DNA from: Actinomycetota bacterium
Lineage (GTDB): Bacteria > Actinomycetota > Actinomycetes > Nanopelagicales > Nanopelagicaceae
NCBI GenBank assembly: GCA_009703165.1
Contig: WLGP01000053.1
Coordinates: 1-6,454, forward strand
Length of the DNA: 6,454 bases
Direction: 5' to 3'
Shown here: piece after piece, positions 5,915 to 6,454 of the stretch
Numbering within the stretch: position 1 is the first letter of the stretch
Layout: each line of letters begins with the position of its first letter
Program-made: the position numbers and the translations under genes
The notes under the pieces: generated by a model
Databases searched by the model: none
Told to the model about the DNA's origin: nothing
The model's input: only the letters and a program-made list of their open reading frames with translations

Positions 5915-6366
5915 AGTGCTTTGAGTTTAACCAAAGACTTTGCCATCCACTTAGGGTTTCGCGAAAGAGAGTCTGTCTTCTTCAACCACCATAACTGGGC
6001 AGAATTACATACAGATGCGTCAAAGGTCTCAGTCACTTCGGTAGAGCCGTTGCCGAGATCTACAAGCTCATAGGACCAGGTCCATTTCATGAGGTGGCGC
6101 CAGGTGATGAGGTGGTTCTCTTCAAAGGCAACTACCTCATTGGTGATGCGGTAGGGCACCTTGATCTTCATCTCCATACCGAACTTGGCACCGAGAAAGA
6201 GTCGATCAGGACCGGAGAGCGCACTCTGCACTGTTGAAGAACCGTCGAAGAGCGAGTGTGCTGCTGGCCTTGCAAGATAGCCAAAGATCTTGGCGGGGCT
6301 CGCGTTTATGACTATACGTGCAGCTCGTTTATGCCGATGATCTAAATCAAGAATCTCAGCGCGCAT
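5902..6366 (-). CDS. SRPBCC / START-like lipid-binding fold protein
   Basis: A 154-residue soluble protein with the pattern of the polyketide cyclase/dehydrase (SRPBCC) family, which forms a helix-grip fold with a hydrophobic cavity. Near the N terminus, ARIVINASPAKIFGYLARP is the typical first strand and helix. The middle has alternating strands (FGMEMKIKVPYRITNEVV, then HLITWRHL). The WTWSYELVDLGNGSTEVTETFD stretch (about 94-115) is the family's signature strand pair, and the C-terminal helix is Lys-rich. No signal peptide or membrane segment is seen. The ligand is unknown; lipids, quinones or polyketides are possibilities, but I infer nothing firm. It starts 23 bases after the ctaF-like stop and overlaps the transporter start by 13 bases, so all three are probably one transcript. 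The sequence before ATG 6366 has only a weak A/G-rich ribosome site (aagaaaag). Confidence 0.8.
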   Translation of the reverse strand: MRAEILDLDHRHKRAARIVINASPAKIFGYLARPAAHSLFDGSSTVQSALSGPDRLFLGAKFGMEMKIKVPYRITNEVVAFEENHLITWRHLMKWTWSYELVDLGNGSTEVTETFDASVCNSAQLWWLKKTDSLSRNPKWMAKSLVKLKALCEG

Positions 6367-6389
6367 AAGAGTTCTTTTCTTGAAAACGC

Positions 6390-6454
6390 TCAGTGATGGA
6401 CTGTCGTTGATTGATCATCGAGTGGCTTCTCGTACTCGGTAACCCATCCGATGA
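6390..6454 (-). CDS. ctaF: Probable cytochrome c oxidase subunit IV, C-terminal end (cut by right window edge)
   Basis: Only the last 20 codons are present, ending in TGA at 6392-6390. The visible residues are GWVTEYEKPLDD, then a short tail ending in HH. From memory, actinobacterial CtaF proteins such as M. tuberculosis Rv2199c end with a hydrophobic helix followed by a VFEYY-like motif and a short polar tail. The GWVTEY segment and the gene order (qcrB, converging ctaF) fit that. CtaF is a small membrane subunit of the aa3 oxidase, usually encoded beside ctaC/ctaD, which may lie to the right. Of the other two minus frames, one stops at once and the other runs on but reads like non-coding sequence. 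With so few residues, another small membrane protein cannot be excluded. Confidence 0.55.
   Translation of the reverse strand, partial: IGWVTEYEKPLDDQSTTVHH

Noticed and set aside
6367..6389. Terminator between the ctaF-like gene and the SRPBCC gene
   Set aside because: The GTTTTC/GAAAA pairing would leave a two-base loop and there is no stable stem; readthrough is more likely.
6365..6454. Another minus-strand frame at the right edge that stays open past the ctaF-like stop
   Set aside because: Its product (begins SSDGLPSTRSHS) is low in hydrophobic residues, lacks any motif, and runs into the SRPBCC start before stopping; the GWVTEY frame fits gene order better.

Overview
The window looks like chromosome of an actinobacterium with moderate, not high, GC. 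The core is the actinobacterial bc1-aa3 respiratory set in the order ctaE-qcrC-qcrA-qcrB. Three traits are typical of that phylum: a QcrC with two haem c motifs, a QcrA with three membrane segments and an internal twin-arginine motif, and a QcrB with PDWY instead of PEWY plus a long cytosolic tail. From memory, the wider layout (trpD pointing away from ctaE on the left, a ctaF-like gene converging from the right) matches the Mycobacterium tuberculosis neighbourhood Rv2192c-Rv2200c. The moderate GC and short spacers would suit a streamlined freshwater or marine lineage such as the Nanopelagicales, but that assignment is inference.

Layout, left to right. Positions 1-344 (minus) hold the start of trpD, cut by the window edge. 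Positions 410-844 (minus) encode a stand-alone receiver domain whose conserved Lys is replaced by His. Positions 845-973 form a 129-base divergent region between the receiver gene and ctaE. It holds -10-like boxes placed for leaderless transcripts on both sides, a 7-bp inverted repeat, a short direct repeat, and a possible 44-codon membrane micro-ORF on the minus strand that ends in an ATGA overlap with the receiver gene. Positions 974-5012 (plus) are ctaE, qcrC, qcrA and qcrB, tightly packed, with qcrA and qcrB overlapping by ATGA. Positions 5009-6454 (minus) are a DMT-family transporter, an SRPBCC-fold protein and the last 20 codons of a probable ctaF. They are spaced like one operon reading leftward. 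The transporter and qcrB are convergent and share 4 bases.

Together, qcrCAB encode the cytochrome bc1 complex and ctaE encodes subunit III of the aa3 oxidase. In Actinobacteria these form one supercomplex, with the dihaem QcrC replacing soluble cytochrome c. The probable ctaF is an oxidase subunit IV, and ctaC/ctaD may lie beyond the right edge. trpD belongs to tryptophan synthesis and is a neighbour by conserved synteny, not function. The receiver protein and the two genes following ctaF have no established respiratory role.

I see no transposon, CRISPR array, tRNA, rRNA or phage gene, and no convincing intrinsic terminator. The region is mostly conserved core genome. Its less ordinary parts are the divergent region with the degenerate receiver, the micro-ORF, and the terminator-less convergent junction.
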